A DNA stretch of 64,000 nt, taken from NCBI RefSeq assembly GCF_000300005.1, contig NC_018691.1, positions 2,232,001 through 2,296,000 of the forward strand. The letters run 5' to 3'. The translations under genes and the position numbers were made by a program. The notes under the pieces were generated by a model, which was not told the origin of the DNA, ran no database searches, and saw only the letters and a list, made by a program, of their open reading frames with translations. The stretch is from Alloalcanivorax dieselolei B5. GTDB taxonomy: Bacteria > Pseudomonadota > Gammaproteobacteria > Pseudomonadales > Alcanivoracaceae. This document shows positions 63,256 through 64,000 of the stretch, piece by piece (position 1 is the stretch's first letter; each line of letters starts with the position of its first letter).

Positions 63256-63724
63256 GTGTCGATCATCCCAGTTGATCTGATGAAACCCATGAGGCCATGA
63301 GAGTACCAAGATCGCGCCTGTCATCAAGGACAATCCACAACGGGTTGAACGGGGCTGGTAGATTCACACGGGCTCTGGATAAGCTGGTGCGTGGGTGCTG
63401 TGTGGAGCGTAGAGCCAATCATAAGGATCTACGACGAGCCAATGCCCTTTTCACCCCCACAGGGGAGGATTCTGCGTGTCAGATCCAGTGACTCCTGCAA
63501 CCTATTCTGGATTGGGGTAGGGTCATGTCGGTGAGCAAGAGCTGCGAGGACAACCGACGCGCTACGACGGTTGGTGAGCACTCGGGAGCGAGATAACCTT
63601 TGCTTTCGGTGCGATATCGAGTCTAGCCGAATTTTCTATCGGGGGGGCTCGCCCTCCACAAAACACATTGGGTACTAAAGATCGATTAATCTATCGTCTC
63701 CAGTACTCGACGAGGTGATAGATT
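63256..63724. other. Intergenic stretch without recognised genes
   Basis: No gene is supported here. An inverted repeat AATCTATC (63688-63695) and GATAGATT (63717-63724) encloses the ribosome site GAGGTG of the next gene and could mask it. Confidence 0.4.
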
Positions 63725-64000
63725 ATGAAAAAAATTAAACGGTTTTTAAATTGGTATGGATCACGCAAGCCCGTTAAGTTCTCTGATTTGCCGAGCTGGG
63801 CCGTCGTGATACTCCTAGGGATAGCATCAATGGAGGCGGCTTGGTTTTCTATGCCCCTACATCAAGTCGGGCCCGATTTTATCATCGCTGTAAACAACGG
63901 GGTGCCGATCAATGGCGTGGCTGTCGTTATCGCAGCTGTTTTACTGCTGTGCGTAGTTACTGTGACCTATTTCTCATTGGTGGTCGTGAGGCTTCTCGAA
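63725..64000 (+). CDS. Membrane protein, C-terminus cut off by window edge
   Basis: An open frame of 92 codons from an ATG at 63725, GAGGTG 8 bases upstream, running off the right edge without a stop. It begins MKKIKRFLNWYGSRKP and has two hydrophobic segments (WAVVILLGIASMEAAWF and GVAVVIAAVLLLCVVTVTYF). Composition is less GC-rich than the vgrG operon. No family recognised; likely a small inner-membrane protein. Confidence 0.6.
   Translation, partial: MKKIKRFLNWYGSRKPVKFSDLPSWAVVILLGIASMEAAWFSMPLHQVGPDFIIAVNNGVPINGVAVVIAAVLLLCVVTVTYFSLVVVRLLE

Overview
The window looks like chromosomal DNA of a hydrocarbon-degrading gammaproteobacterium, most likely an Alcanivorax-type organism. The reason is the order of the alkane cytochrome P450 operon: a divergent AraC regulator, [2Fe-2S] ferredoxin, CYP153, GMC alcohol dehydrogenase and ferredoxin reductase. 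An AlkK-type ligase and two Baeyer-Villiger/AlmA-type flavin monooxygenases lie nearby. The genus is an inference; no rRNA or tRNA gene was found to anchor it.

Region 1 (1-33982) is a catabolic supercluster. A minus-strand group (1-2730) holds an SDR, an EthA/AlmA-like flavin monooxygenase and a hydrolase. A second group (2849-7359) encodes a FadL-like outer-membrane protein and a 1025-residue Ig-like lipoprotein, probably for substrate uptake. Plus-strand genes (8019-14657) encode three acyl-CoA ligases and a BtrH-like protein. A tight 12-gene minus-strand operon (27032 down to 14861) encodes a ferritin-like di-iron protein, SDR, esterase, Baeyer-Villiger monooxygenase, thiolase-like protein, acyl-CoA dehydrogenase, hydrolase, SCP-x-type thiolase, two MaoC-fold hydratase subunits, SDR and a second acyl-CoA dehydrogenase. 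The CYP153 system (28416-33136) and a TetR regulator close the region. Together these could hydroxylate a (cyclo)aliphatic substrate, oxidise alcohol to ketone or acid, insert oxygen to make an ester or lactone, hydrolyse it, activate the acid and run beta-oxidation. Two operator families tie the parts together: a 21-bp-spaced direct repeat at two promoters and a 16-bp palindrome at three.

Region 2 (about 33990-57000) is an integrated element. It starts with transposase debris (an IS481-type and an IS3-type fragment), then a 1441-bp IS150-type insertion with a dead orfA. The backbone genes resemble integrative conjugative elements of the SPI-7/PFGI-1 type: two RadC proteins, DUF3577, DUF3275, a DUF6094 methyltransferase, an SNF2-like helicase and small hypotheticals, nearly all on the minus strand, most preceded by strong hairpins. 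A related leader block occurs three times. Inside this backbone, on the opposite strand and visibly less GC-rich, sits a cargo block (38904-49358): an exported alpha-alpha toroid/LRR protein, two small exported proteins, a 2437-residue RHS protein with a degenerate transglutaminase-like N-terminus, and two small membrane proteins. This is the best candidate for an undescribed system.

Region 3 (56189-63333) is a type VI secretion cassette on the minus strand: VgrG, a membrane-segment-bearing effector, an Imm71/Imm72-like immunity protein and a downstream DNA-binding-like protein. The window ends in a truncated membrane-protein gene.
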